From contig NZ_CP012069.2 in NCBI RefSeq assembly GCF_001189515.2, positions 186,001-250,000 of the forward strand: a stretch of DNA of 64,000 nt, in the 5' to 3' direction. Positions 1-8,528 of this stretch are shown in pieces; the first letter of the stretch is position 1, and the number at the start of each line of letters is the position of its first letter. This DNA comes from Olsenella sp. oral taxon 807 (GTDB lineage: Bacteria > Actinomycetota > Coriobacteriia > Coriobacteriales > Atopobiaceae). The notes beneath the pieces were generated by a model. It was not told where the DNA came from. It saw only the letters and a list, made by a program, of their open reading frames with translations, and ran no database searches. The position numbers were made by a program, and so were the translations under genes.

Positions 1-561
1 CGCGCCGGTGCGACTGCCGTCGTCGCCGAGGGAGGCGAGTCTGGCGGACACGTGGGTGACTCCACTACGATGACCCTCGTCCCCCAGGTCGTCGATGCCA
101 TCAGCATTCCCGTCGTGGCCGCAGGCGGCATCGCCGACGGCCGTGGCGTCGCCGCTGCCTTTATGCTCGGGGCGGTAGGAGTGCAGGTGGGTACGCGCTT
201 CCTCGTTGCTGACGAGTGTACGGTGAGCGAAGAGTACAAGGAGCGTGTCCTCAAAGCCGGAGACATCTCCACCATGGTCACGGGCAGGTCGGGAGGACAT
301 CCGGTGCGCTGCCTCAAGACCCCCTTCACACGTCGCTTCGCGAAGGCCGAAAGCGCAGGCGCCAGCCAAGACGAGCTCAACGCCATGGGTGCGGGATCAC
401 TGCGCAAGGCGGCCCGTGAGGGCGACTACGAGAACGGCAGCTTCATGTGCGGTCAGATCGCTGGTCTCGTGAAGAGGCGCCAGTCTGCCGCAGAGATCGT
501 CGATGACCTGGTCGGCGGTGCCGAGAAGGTGCTTAAGGGGGCGACCACATGGGTAAGATAG
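1..561 (+). CDS. fabK: Enoyl-ACP reductase II FabK (3' part)
   Basis: The gene enters from the left edge; 186 C-terminal residues are visible. FabK is the FMN-dependent NAD(P)H enoyl-ACP reductase that completes each cycle of type II fatty-acid elongation, replacing FabI in many anaerobes. The visible part shows the conserved stretch EGGESGGHVG followed by STTMTLVPQV, then PVVAAGGIADGRG and a GVQVGTRFL segment, which form the FMN phosphate-binding side of the nitronate-monooxygenase-like TIM barrel. It overlaps the start of fabD by 13 bases, so the two are translationally coupled. Nitronate monooxygenase is the only close alternative, and the fab context argues against it. Confidence 0.95.
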   Translation, partial: RAGATAVVAEGGESGGHVGDSTTMTLVPQVVDAISIPVVAAGGIADGRGVAAAFMLGAVGVQVGTRFLVADECTVSEEYKERVLKAGDISTMVTGRSGGHPVRCLKTPFTRRFAKAESAGASQDELNAMGAGSLRKAAREGDYENGSFMCGQIAGLVKRRQSAAEIVDDLVGGAEKVLKGATTWVR

Positions 562-1472
562 CCCTCCTCTTTGCGGGGCAGGGAGCCCAGCACCCCGGCA
601 TGGGTAAGGAGCTCGTACATGCGCAGCCTGTTGCCAAGCAGACCTTCGACGAGCTCGAGTCTGCCATGCCGGGTCTCTCCAAGCTTTGCTTCGAGGGCAC
701 TAAGGAGGAGCTCACCCGTACCGAGAACACGCAACCTGCGATCTTCGCGACCGATCTTGCGGCCGCACGCTCGCTCGTCGCACGCGGCATCAACCCAGAC
801 GGCGTCGCGGGCTTCTCGCTGGGCGAGGTCGCGGCGCTGACCTTTGCCTGCGCCTTTTCTGACATGGACGGCTTTGCGTTGGTGCGCTACCGTGGTGAGC
901 TCATGGCCGAGGCGTGCGCGGCAAAACCTGGCGGCATGCGTGCCGTCGTGAAGCTGACCGCAGCTGAGGTCGAAAGGCTTGCCAAGGAGGCCGGAGCCTG
1001 GCCCGTCAACTACAACAGTCCCCAGCAGACCGTTGTCGCGGGGAGTGACGAGGCGCTTGCCAAGCTTGACGTGCTTGTCAAGGAGGCTAAGGGACGCTCC
1101 CTCAAGGTCGCTGTCGCCGGCGCCTTCCATAGCCCGTACATGGAGAGCGCCAGTGCGGGCCTTGCGAAGTGGCTCGAGAACAAGCCACCACGTCCCTGCA
1201 TCGTCGATGTCTGGGCAAATAAGACCGCAGAGCCGTATCCCAAGGATCCCTCCAAGATAGCTGAGATCTTGGCTGCCCAGCCCTCGAGTCCCGTCCTGTG
1301 GACCAAGACCCTAGAGAACATGCAGGCAGCCGGCTTCGATAGCTTCGTCGAGGTAGGTCCGGGCACTACGCTCACGGGCCTCGTCAAGCGCACCCTCAAG
1401 GGGGTCACGGCGCTCTCGATCGAGACGCCCGAGCAGCTCGAGGCAGCGCTTGGCGTGCTGAGAAAGGACTGA
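549..1472 (+). CDS. fabD: Malonyl-CoA:ACP transacylase FabD
   Basis: FabD moves the malonyl group from malonyl-CoA to acyl carrier protein, feeding the condensing enzymes. The 307-residue protein has the usual family length. It shows the oxyanion motif GQGAQ (residues 10-14), the nucleophile Ser90 in GFSLGE (most homologues have GHSLGE, so the residue before the serine is Phe instead of His), and the catalytic His194 in AFHSPYM. The ATG lies inside the end of fabK, with AAGGGG about 8 bases upstream as ribosome binding site. fabG starts two bases after the stop. Confidence 0.96.
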   Translation: MGKIALLFAGQGAQHPGMGKELVHAQPVAKQTFDELESAMPGLSKLCFEGTKEELTRTENTQPAIFATDLAAARSLVARGINPDGVAGFSLGEVAALTFACAFSDMDGFALVRYRGELMAEACAAKPGGMRAVVKLTAAEVERLAKEAGAWPVNYNSPQQTVVAGSDEALAKLDVLVKEAKGRSLKVAVAGAFHSPYMESASAGLAKWLENKPPRPCIVDVWANKTAEPYPKDPSKIAEILAAQPSSPVLWTKTLENMQAAGFDSFVEVGPGTTLTGLVKRTLKGVTALSIETPEQLEAALGVLRKD

Positions 1473-1474
1473 CT

Positions 1475-2248
1475 ATGGCTGAGTTGAAAACCGGCACCCT
1501 TGATCGCGACGCGAGTCGTAAGGTCGCCCTTGTGACGGGTGCGTCACGTGGCATAGGTCGCTCGACGGCCCTGCGTCTTGCGACAGATGGCTACGACGTG
1601 GCCGTCATCTATGTGGGGAGCGCAGAGCCCTTCGAAGAGGTTGTCGAGGAGCTGCGCTCCGCTGGTGCGTGTGCTAAGGCATACGAGTGCGACGTCTCCT
1701 CCTCAAAGGAGGTCGACGCCTGCGTGGGTCAGGTGCTCGATGACTTTGGTCACGTCTGGACCCTCGTTAACAACGCCGGTATCACCCGTGACGGCATTAT
1801 GGCCCGCATGAAGGACAGCGACTTCGACAGTGTCATAGCCGTCAACCTCAAGGGCGCCTTCAACATGGTTCGCGCCCTCACGCGTACCTTCATGCGTCAG
1901 CGCGGGGGCCGTATCATCAACATGAGCTCCGTCGTGGGCATCATGGGAAACGCCGGTCAGGTCAACTACTCGGCCTCCAAGGCCGGCCTCATCGGCCTCA
2001 CGAAGTCTGTCGCACGCGAGCTTGCGAGCAGGAACGTCACCTGCAACGCCATAGCCCCGGGATTTGTCGAGACGGCCATGACGGCGGGTCTTTCGGACGC
2101 GACGCGCAAGTCCTATGAGGGGCAGATCCCTCTGGGGCGCATGTGCGTGCCCGAGGACATCGCGGCCGCGATCTCCTTCTTGGCGAGTGACGAGGCCTCT
2201 CTCATTACGGGTGTAGTCTTGCCCGTCGATGGGGGCATGGCCATGTAG
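1475..2248 (+). CDS. fabG: 3-oxoacyl-ACP reductase FabG
   Basis: An NADPH-dependent short-chain dehydrogenase that reduces 3-ketoacyl-ACP in the elongation cycle. The 257 residues contain the Rossmann motif TGASRGIG (21-28), the NNAG motif (99-102), and the catalytic set with serines near 151-152, Tyr165 and Lys169 in YSASK. The N-terminus carries about 15 residues before the first beta strand, slightly longer than usual. It follows fabD by two bases and uses ATG with an AGAAAGGA site upstream. Position in the fab cluster makes the fatty-acid role secure among the many SDR paralogues. Confidence 0.95.
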   Translation: MAELKTGTLDRDASRKVALVTGASRGIGRSTALRLATDGYDVAVIYVGSAEPFEEVVEELRSAGACAKAYECDVSSSKEVDACVGQVLDDFGHVWTLVNNAGITRDGIMARMKDSDFDSVIAVNLKGAFNMVRALTRTFMRQRGGRIINMSSVVGIMGNAGQVNYSASKAGLIGLTKSVARELASRNVTCNAIAPGFVETAMTAGLSDATRKSYEGQIPLGRMCVPEDIAAAISFLASDEASLITGVVLPVDGGMAM

Positions 2249-2328
2249 GGACCTGTGGCCAGCACGGGCGCTTTGCCGTGCTGGCCATGTTGCAAGAGCG
2301 GGGCAAGCCTGATAAGGAGCGTACACAT

Positions 2329-3573
2329 ATGGAACGCAGGGTCGCAGTAACGGGGTTGGGTGCCGTATCGCCTGTCGGCAATACGCTCGCTCAAACCTGG
2401 GAGGCACTCAAGGCCGGTGTCTCGGGCGTCGGCGAAATCACGAAGTTTGATACGACTGACTATAAGGTCAAGGTGGCTGCCGAGGTCAAGGACTTCGATC
2501 CTACGCCGCTTCTGAGTGCGCCTGAGGTCAGACGTAATGACCTCTTTACACAGTATGCCATCGTGGCGGCCCATGAGGCCATGGTCGATTCTGGCCTCGA
2601 CGTAGAGGAGAGCATCGATCGCGAGCGCCTGGGCGTCTATGTTGGCTCGGGCATCGGGGGCATCAACACGATGCTCGCAAATGCCGACAAGCTCATTGAG
2701 GGAGGGCCTCGCAAGGTCTCGCCGTTTTTGATTCCCTCGATGATCGCGAACATGGCCGCCGGCCAGATATCCATCCGCAATCGGGCACTCGGTCCTACCC
2801 TCCCTGTGGTCACGGCCTGCGCCACATCGAGCAACGCTATCGGAGAGGCATTCCGTGCCATCGGGCATGGCTACGCAGACGCCATCATCGCCGGTGGTGC
2901 CGAGGCTGGGATCGCCCCTCTCGCTGTCGCGGGCTTCAGTAGCGCCAAGGCCCTCACCAAGAATCCCGATCCCAAGACAGCGTGCCGTCCCTTCGACGCG
3001 ATGCGCGACGGCTTCGTGATGGGTGAGGGTGCGGCCATCGTGGTGCTCGAGGAGCTCGAGCATGCCCAGGCGCGAGGCGCCCACATCTTTGCCGAGGTCA
3101 TGGGCTACGGCAATACCTCGGATGCCTATCACATCACGAGTCCCGACCCAAAGGCCAGTGGCATCACCCGTGCCATCAGGCAGGCCATCGCCGAGGCAGG
3201 ACTCGACGCCACCGAGGGTCTCTACATCAATGCGCACGGTACCTCGACCAAGCTCAATGACACGTCCGAGACGCTGAGCTTCAAGCGGGCACTGGGCGAG
3301 GAGGCCGCACGTGCGGCACACATCTCCTCCACGAAATCGATGACGGGCCACATGCTGGGCGCCGCCGGCGCGATAGAGGCCATCGCATGCATCAAGGCTC
3401 TTGAGGAGGGCGTCATCGCCCCCACGATTAACTACGTGCACCCCGATCCCGACTGCGACCTCGACTATACGCCCAATGAGGCGGCCTCCTTCGACGGCCT
3501 CTGGGCTCTCTCGACATCACTCGGCTTTGGCGGGCACAACGCCGCCCTGGCATTCAGGGCCTACGGAAAGTAG
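2329..3573 (+). CDS. fabF: 3-oxoacyl-ACP synthase II FabF
   Basis: The condensing enzyme that extends acyl-ACP with malonyl-ACP. The start at the ATG of MERRVAVTGLG is preferred over an upstream in-frame ATG because AAGGAG lies about 9 bases before it and the family begins here, giving 414 residues. The catalytic triad is visible: Cys164 in TACATS, His303 in NAHGTST and His341 in TGHMLGAAGA. The 80-base gap after fabG is the largest inside this operon. FabB is the alternative, but single KAS enzymes of this length in FabK-type clusters are normally FabF. Confidence 0.95.
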   Translation: MERRVAVTGLGAVSPVGNTLAQTWEALKAGVSGVGEITKFDTTDYKVKVAAEVKDFDPTPLLSAPEVRRNDLFTQYAIVAAHEAMVDSGLDVEESIDRERLGVYVGSGIGGINTMLANADKLIEGGPRKVSPFLIPSMIANMAAGQISIRNRALGPTLPVVTACATSSNAIGEAFRAIGHGYADAIIAGGAEAGIAPLAVAGFSSAKALTKNPDPKTACRPFDAMRDGFVMGEGAAIVVLEELEHAQARGAHIFAEVMGYGNTSDAYHITSPDPKASGITRAIRQAIAEAGLDATEGLYINAHGTSTKLNDTSETLSFKRALGEEAARAAHISSTKSMTGHMLGAAGAIEAIACIKALEEGVIAPTINYVHPDPDCDLDYTPNEAASFDGLWALSTSLGFGGHNAALAFRAYGK

Positions 3574-3588
3574 AGGTGAGTCGTTCAC

Positions 3589-4077
3589 ATGGAATTCGAT
3601 AAGGTCAAAGAGTTGGCTACGCTACTTGAGAACAGCTCCCTCACCAAGCTGCGGCTTGAGGAGGATGGTACCGTCCTCGAGCTCGAGGCCGAGCCCCCGC
3701 AACAACTGGTGAGTGTGGCGGCTCCAGCTGTCGCCGCCCCCGTCACGGCGGCGCCCGCGCCATCCGCGCCGCCTGCCCCCGCCCCAGCTGCGCCTGCGCC
3801 GTCGTCGGGCGACAGTGATGACGCACCTTACGACATGAGCAAGCTCACGCTCGTGAAGGCTCCTATGGTGGGTGTCTTCTATGCGGCACCGTCCCCGGGC
3901 GCCGATCCCTTCGTGCATGTGGGTTCCAAGGTCAAGAAGGGTGACACCCTCTGCGTCATGGAGGCGATGAAGCTCATGAACGAGGTCGTGGCCGAGGTCG
4001 ACGGGGAGGTGGTTGACGTCTGCGTCGAGGACGGTGACCTTGTGGAGTTTGGTGGTACCCTCATGAAGATCTACTAG
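3589..4077 (+). CDS. accB: Biotin carboxyl carrier protein AccB
   Basis: This is the swinging-arm subunit of acetyl-CoA carboxylase: biotin on one lysine carries CO2 from AccC to AccDA. The 162-residue protein has a short helical N-terminus, a flexible Ala/Pro linker (about residues 43-75, low complexity) and a C-terminal biotinyl domain with the motif EAMKLMNE, in which Lys128 is the expected biotinylation site. It begins 15 bases after fabF. The enzyme that attaches biotin (birA) is encoded at the end of the same gene run. Confidence 0.97.
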   Translation: MEFDKVKELATLLENSSLTKLRLEEDGTVLELEAEPPQQLVSVAAPAVAAPVTAAPAPSAPPAPAPAAPAPSSGDSDDAPYDMSKLTLVKAPMVGVFYAAPSPGADPFVHVGSKVKKGDTLCVMEAMKLMNEVVAEVDGEVVDVCVEDGDLVEFGGTLMKIY

Positions 4078-4092
4078 GACAAGGGGCCTCAC

Positions 4093-4536
4093 ATGAACAG
4101 AACCGAGCTTGAGAAGATCCTTCCGCATCGTCCGCCGATGTTGCTCCTCGATGAGTCCGAGGTGGTGGATGGTGAGGCCCACGGCAGGCTGGCCATCCAT
4201 GGGGACGAGTTCTTCCTCCAAGGCCACTTTCCCAATAACCCCATCGTTCCGGGCGTCATGCAGTGCGAGATGCTCGCCCAGAACTGCTGTGTTCTCATTG
4301 CGGGCAAGATGGAAGGCACTGGTAAGACGCCACTCTACACCGGCCTTGACAAGGTGCGCTTCAAGAGTTCCATCCGCCCGGGGGACACCATCGACCTCGT
4401 CTGCCGCCTGACACGCGAGCGCGCTCCCTTCTACTTCGCGGAGGGCGAGGCATCTGTCAACGGTCGCCTCTGCTGTAAGGCGAGCATGTCGTTCGCCTTG
4501 GTGGACGCCACGGAAACGAAAGGTGGCGAGCGCTAG
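4093..4536 (+). CDS. fabZ: 3-hydroxyacyl-ACP dehydratase FabZ
   Basis: A hot-dog fold dehydratase that converts 3-hydroxyacyl-ACP to trans-2-enoyl-ACP, the substrate of FabK. The 147-residue protein carries LPHRPPMLLLDE near the N-terminus, the catalytic His45 in GHFPNNPIVPG, and the catalytic acid Glu59 in the following helix (VMQCEMLAQ). It sits between accB and accC, and its stop codon shares one base with the GTG start of accC. Confidence 0.96.
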   Translation: MNRTELEKILPHRPPMLLLDESEVVDGEAHGRLAIHGDEFFLQGHFPNNPIVPGVMQCEMLAQNCCVLIAGKMEGTGKTPLYTGLDKVRFKSSIRPGDTIDLVCRLTRERAPFYFAEGEASVNGRLCCKASMSFALVDATETKGGER

Positions 4537-5870
4537 TGTTTGAGAAGATCCTCGTTGCCAATCGTGGCGAGATCGCCGTGCGCGTCATTCGCGCCTGTAA
4601 GGAGATGGGCGTGCAGACCGTCGCGGTCTTTTCTACCGCAGACGCCGGGTCCTATCACGTGCAGGTCGCCGACGAGGCCTGGTGTATCGGGGGACCCCGC
4701 CCCGCAGACAGCTATCTCAACATGGATGCCATTATCACGGTGGCCGTCGAGTCTGGCGCGACGGCGATACACCCCGGCTACGGATTCCTCTCTGAGTCCG
4801 CTGAGTTCGCGCGCAAGTGCAGGGACTGCGGCGTCGTCTTCGTAGGTCCCTCGCCTGAGGTCATCGAATGCATGGGTGATAAGGACGAGGCCCGTCGCAC
4901 GGCTAAGGCGGCGGGTGTCCCCATCGTGGAGGGTTCCGATCTTCTGAGCGATGCCGACGAGGCCGAGCGTGAGGCTAAGCGCATCGGCTTCCCGTTGCTC
5001 ATCAAGGCCCGTGCCGGCGGCGGTGGCCGTGGTATCCGAAAGGTGGAGTCCCTAGAGAAGGTGCGCAGCTCCTTCCAGGAGGCTTCGAGCGAGGCCTCTT
5101 CCGCCTTCGGTGACGGTGGCTGCTACATGGAGCGTTTCATCTCGCCCGCCCACCACGTTGAGGTGCAGATCTTGGGCGACGCCCACGGTAACGTGGTCTC
5201 GCTCGGCGAGCGCGAGTGCTCCGTGCAGCGTCGCAACCAGAAGCTCCTCGAGGAGAGTCCCAGTCCCTCGATCACACAGGCGGTGCGCGAGCATATGCAC
5301 CGGGCGGCTCGTGACCTCGCGCGCTCCGTGAACTACCTGGGCGTGGGCACGATCGAGTACCTCTACTCGGACAGTGACGAGACCTTCGCCTTCATGGAGA
5401 TGAACACCCGTCTTCAGGTGGAGCATCCGGTGACCGAGTTTGTCTCGGGGCTTGATCTTGTGAAGTGGCAGCTGCGCGTGGCCGCCGAAAACGAGCTTGC
5501 CTTCACCCAGGACGATATCCACATACGCGGTCATGCCATCGAGTGCCGCCTCAACGCTGAGACACCCGACTTCTTGCCCTCCTGCGGTACCGTCGAGACC
5601 CTGCACATACCCGGTGGACCGTGGGTACGTTTTGACACGGCCCTCTATCAGGGTGTCACCGTACCACCGTACTACGACTCGATGCTCGGTAAGCTCATCG
5701 TGTTCGCTCCGACGCGCGAGGAGTGCGTGCGCAAGGCTCGCTCGGCCCTCGGCGAGTTCGTGGTGGAGGGCATCTCGGACAACTCCGAGTTGCAGCTGGA
5801 CATACTCTCGAACGACGCGTTCATCTCGGGCATGTACCACACCAACCTCATGGAGCATCTGTATGAGTAG
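4536..5870 (+). CDS. accC: Biotin carboxylase AccC
   Basis: This ATP-grasp enzyme carboxylates the biotin on AccB, the first half-reaction of acetyl-CoA carboxylase. The 444 residues match the family. Visible are the N-terminal pre-ATP-grasp domain (ILVANRGEIAVRVIRAC), the glycine-rich ATP loop AGGGGRGIR (about residues 155-165) and the MNTRLQVEHPVTE segment of the active site. The start is a GTG at the fabZ stop. The final codons overlap the start of accDA by 8 bases, so the subunits are co-translated. Confidence 0.96.
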   Translation: MFEKILVANRGEIAVRVIRACKEMGVQTVAVFSTADAGSYHVQVADEAWCIGGPRPADSYLNMDAIITVAVESGATAIHPGYGFLSESAEFARKCRDCGVVFVGPSPEVIECMGDKDEARRTAKAAGVPIVEGSDLLSDADEAEREAKRIGFPLLIKARAGGGGRGIRKVESLEKVRSSFQEASSEASSAFGDGGCYMERFISPAHHVEVQILGDAHGNVVSLGERECSVQRRNQKLLEESPSPSITQAVREHMHRAARDLARSVNYLGVGTIEYLYSDSDETFAFMEMNTRLQVEHPVTEFVSGLDLVKWQLRVAAENELAFTQDDIHIRGHAIECRLNAETPDFLPSCGTVETLHIPGGPWVRFDTALYQGVTVPPYYDSMLGKLIVFAPTREECVRKARSALGEFVVEGISDNSELQLDILSNDAFISGMYHTNLMEHLYE

Positions 5871-7662
5871 CAACAAGAAGAGCAAGAGCGCCAACGCCCT
5901 CGAGGGACCGGTCACGGAGGTCGAGGTTGAGGTACCGGTGCGTCAGGTGCTGGTGCGCTGTCCGGGCTGTCGTCATGCGACGAGCCAGGAGTCCATCTCC
6001 GAGAACCTCGAGGTCTGCCCGCGCTGCGGCCATCACTTTAGGATAGGCGCCCGCAAGCGCCTCGGCATGACTGTTGACGCCGGGAGCTTCCAAGAGATCG
6101 ACGCCGCCCTCACGGCCCGGGACTTTCTTGGCTTTCCGGGCTACACAGAGAAGCTCGAGCAGGCGCGCGCCAGGTCATCGGAACCCGAGGGCGTCATTTG
6201 CGGTACGGCGACCATCGGCGGCTATCGCTGCGCCATCTTCGTGATGAACGGCGAGTTCATGATGGGTTCTATGGGTAGCGTCGTGGGCGAGAAGATCTGT
6301 CGCCTCTTCGAGCTGGCAACCGAGAGGCGCTTGCCCGTCGTGGGCTTCACCGTGTCGGGTGGCGCGCGCATGCAGGAGGGGACGACCTCCCTCATGCAGA
6401 TGGCCAAGACCACGGGTGCCGTCCGTCGCCATAGTGACGCAGGGTTGCTCTATATCGCCGTGCTCACCGATCCCACCTCGGGCGGGGTCACGGCAAGCTT
6501 TGCCATGGAGGCCGACATCTGCCTGGCAGAGCCCGATGCCCTCGTTGCCTTCGCCGGTCCCCGTGTCATCGAGCAGACCCTGCACAAGCGCCTGCCTGCG
6601 GGCTTTCAGCGCTCGGAGTTCCAGCTTGAGCATGGTTTCGTTGACCGCATCGCTCAGCGCAGCGACCTGCCAGCAGAGCTTTCGCTGCTGCTTGCCCTCC
6701 ACGGCGTCGAGCGGGTCGAGGGGGAGGGACCCTTCCTTCCCGTGATTCGCCTTGAGGGTAAGCGGGACGAGCGCCAGACCTCCTCGAGCTTCCTCGGCAA
6801 CATTAAGGCCGCTGTGGGCGCCATCTCGGGGAACAAGCAGGTTGACCCCAAAAAGATCAAGGAGGCCGAAAAGGAGAAGGGCGCCTATGAACTTCTCGGC
6901 ATCGTCCGTTCGGGTGAGCGCCCCACCGTGTTGCCCATTGCCGAGCAGGTCTTCGATGACTTCGTGGAACTGCACGGCGATCGCTACTTTGGTGATGACG
7001 GGGCTGTCGTGGGCGGCATCGCACGCTTGCGCGGACAGGTCGTGACCGTGATCGGTACCGAACGTGGGCGTGACACCAAGGAGCGGGTGCGTCGCAACTT
7101 TGGCTCGGCCAACCCAGAGGGCTATCGCAAGGCCCAGCGTCTCATGCACCAGGCCGAGAAGTTCGGCCGTCCTGTCATTTGCCTCGTTGACACCTCCGGG
7201 GCATTTTGCGGGATGGGGGCTGAGGAGCGGGGGCAGGGCGAGGCAGTGGCCCAGAGTCTCGTTGTGATGAGTGGCCTCAAGGTTTCCATTATCTCGGTGA
7301 TCATGGGCGAGGGTGGCTCGGGCGGCGCGCTTGGGCTCGCACTTGCCAATCGCGTGCTCATGCTCTCGGGGGCAGTGTACTCCGTCGTGAGTCCCGAGGG
7401 CTGTGCGTCGATACTCTGGAAGACAGCCGATCGCGCGTCCGAGGCGGCCGATGCCCTCAAGATCCGCGCGACGGACCTCTGTGAGCTAGGCGTGGCCGAC
7501 GGTATCATAGAGGATTATGACATCGGCAGCGAGGCGTTCGCCGATCGCCTTGCGGGGCGTCTCGTCGAGGAGCTGGAGCCACTCGAGAGGATGACCGCCG
7601 ACGAGCTCGTCGATGCGAGGTACGAAAGGTTCCGTCGCATGGGAAAGGACGCGCTATGCTGA
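5863..7662 (+). CDS. accDA: Acetyl-CoA carboxylase carboxyltransferase, fused beta and alpha subunits (AccD-AccA)
   Basis: The carboxyltransferase moves CO2 from biotin to acetyl-CoA, making malonyl-CoA. Here the two subunits are one 599-residue chain. The AccD half opens with a zinc ribbon (Cys33, Cys36, Cys52, Cys55) followed by crotonase-like segments such as GFTVSGGARMQEG and SGGVTASFAM. The AccA half starts near residue 330, with GDRYFGDDGAVVGG and GEGGSGGALGLALA. The start is the ATG overlapping the accC stop; the reading frame stays open upstream, but only as a shadow of accC. There is no stop or internal gap between the halves, so the fusion is real in this sequence. Confidence 0.95.
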   Translation: MSSNKKSKSANALEGPVTEVEVEVPVRQVLVRCPGCRHATSQESISENLEVCPRCGHHFRIGARKRLGMTVDAGSFQEIDAALTARDFLGFPGYTEKLEQARARSSEPEGVICGTATIGGYRCAIFVMNGEFMMGSMGSVVGEKICRLFELATERRLPVVGFTVSGGARMQEGTTSLMQMAKTTGAVRRHSDAGLLYIAVLTDPTSGGVTASFAMEADICLAEPDALVAFAGPRVIEQTLHKRLPAGFQRSEFQLEHGFVDRIAQRSDLPAELSLLLALHGVERVEGEGPFLPVIRLEGKRDERQTSSSFLGNIKAAVGAISGNKQVDPKKIKEAEKEKGAYELLGIVRSGERPTVLPIAEQVFDDFVELHGDRYFGDDGAVVGGIARLRGQVVTVIGTERGRDTKERVRRNFGSANPEGYRKAQRLMHQAEKFGRPVICLVDTSGAFCGMGAEERGQGEAVAQSLVVMSGLKVSIISVIMGEGGSGGALGLALANRVLMLSGAVYSVVSPEGCASILWKTADRASEAADALKIRATDLCELGVADGIIEDYDIGSEAFADRLAGRLVEELEPLERMTADELVDARYERFRRMGKDALC

Positions 7663-8522
7663 CCATCGTTACCGAATCAAGCTCCGGGCTCACGAGGGAC
7701 GAGGCCGAGGAGCTGGGCGTCACGCTCATCCCCACCTACTACAGCGTGGATGGAGTCACCCACAGGGAGCTCTACACCAACGAGTGCGGGAACTACCGGG
7801 AGTTTTTGCGTCCCGAGCTCACGATGCACACGGAGCCCGCCTTCCCGCAGGTCTACGTCGAGGCCTTCTCGAAGGCCTTTGCCCAAGGCAACGACGTGCT
7901 CTGCATCACGATATCATCGCGGCTCTCGGCGGGGTATCGCAGTGCGCTCAACGCCGAGAAGTTCTTCTATGGCGAGGAGATCGTCGACGAAGACACGCCT
8001 GGCGAGCGCCACGACGAGCTGCGCGTCATCGACTCGTACGCCGCTGGCTCCGCTCTCGAGCTCTTGGTCAGGACGGCCCGCGCTGCGGCGTATCGGGGGC
8101 TGAGCTTCGAGGAGATCGTGGCTGCGGTCGAGGCCAGGCGTGATCATATACACACGCTGTTCTCGGTACCCGACATGGCGGTCCTGCGTCGTAGTGGTCG
8201 CCTTACCAACACCCGTCGCTCCGTGACGGCAACGCTTGACCGCTTTCCGGTCTTTGAGCTTAAGCGCGGTGCCATCGCGACAGCTTGGGTGGCTCGCGGC
8301 ACTGCGGGTATGGCAAAGACCATGCTGCTGCGTGTGCCTGCAGACGTAAAGCACCTGATGGTCGCCTATTACGGAGAAGATACCAAGGCCCTGCATCGCC
8401 TCGTTGACAGCATACATAGGCAGCGTCCCGATGCGTACGTCACCGTGAAGGATGGGGGTCCCGCACTCACCACGAACCTTGGTATCGGCGCGGTGTCGCT
8501 CATCTGGGACGACGGCGAATAG
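7656..8522 (+). CDS. DegV family fatty-acid-binding protein (FakB-like)
   Basis: DegV-fold proteins bind a fatty acid. Characterised members (FakB) present it to a FakA kinase so that exogenous fatty acids enter phospholipid synthesis. The 288-residue protein opens with LTIVTESSSGLTRDEAEELG, the usual DegV strand and binding loop, and has a second-half SGRLTNTRR motif plus ISSRLSAGYRSA lining the ligand site. It overlaps accDA by 7 bases, so it is co-translated with acetyl-CoA carboxylase, which fits a lipid role. No FakA-like kinase is visible in the window. Ligand and partner are inferred from the family. Confidence 0.88.
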   Translation: MLTIVTESSSGLTRDEAEELGVTLIPTYYSVDGVTHRELYTNECGNYREFLRPELTMHTEPAFPQVYVEAFSKAFAQGNDVLCITISSRLSAGYRSALNAEKFFYGEEIVDEDTPGERHDELRVIDSYAAGSALELLVRTARAAAYRGLSFEEIVAAVEARRDHIHTLFSVPDMAVLRRSGRLTNTRRSVTATLDRFPVFELKRGAIATAWVARGTAGMAKTMLLRVPADVKHLMVAYYGEDTKALHRLVDSIHRQRPDAYVTVKDGGPALTTNLGIGAVSLIWDDGE

Positions 8523-8528
8523 GCGTCT

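Noticed and set aside
2113-3441. Minus-strand open frame of 442 codons opposite fabG/fabF
   Set aside because: No domain, and it lies across two certain genes. It is explained by third-position GC bias.
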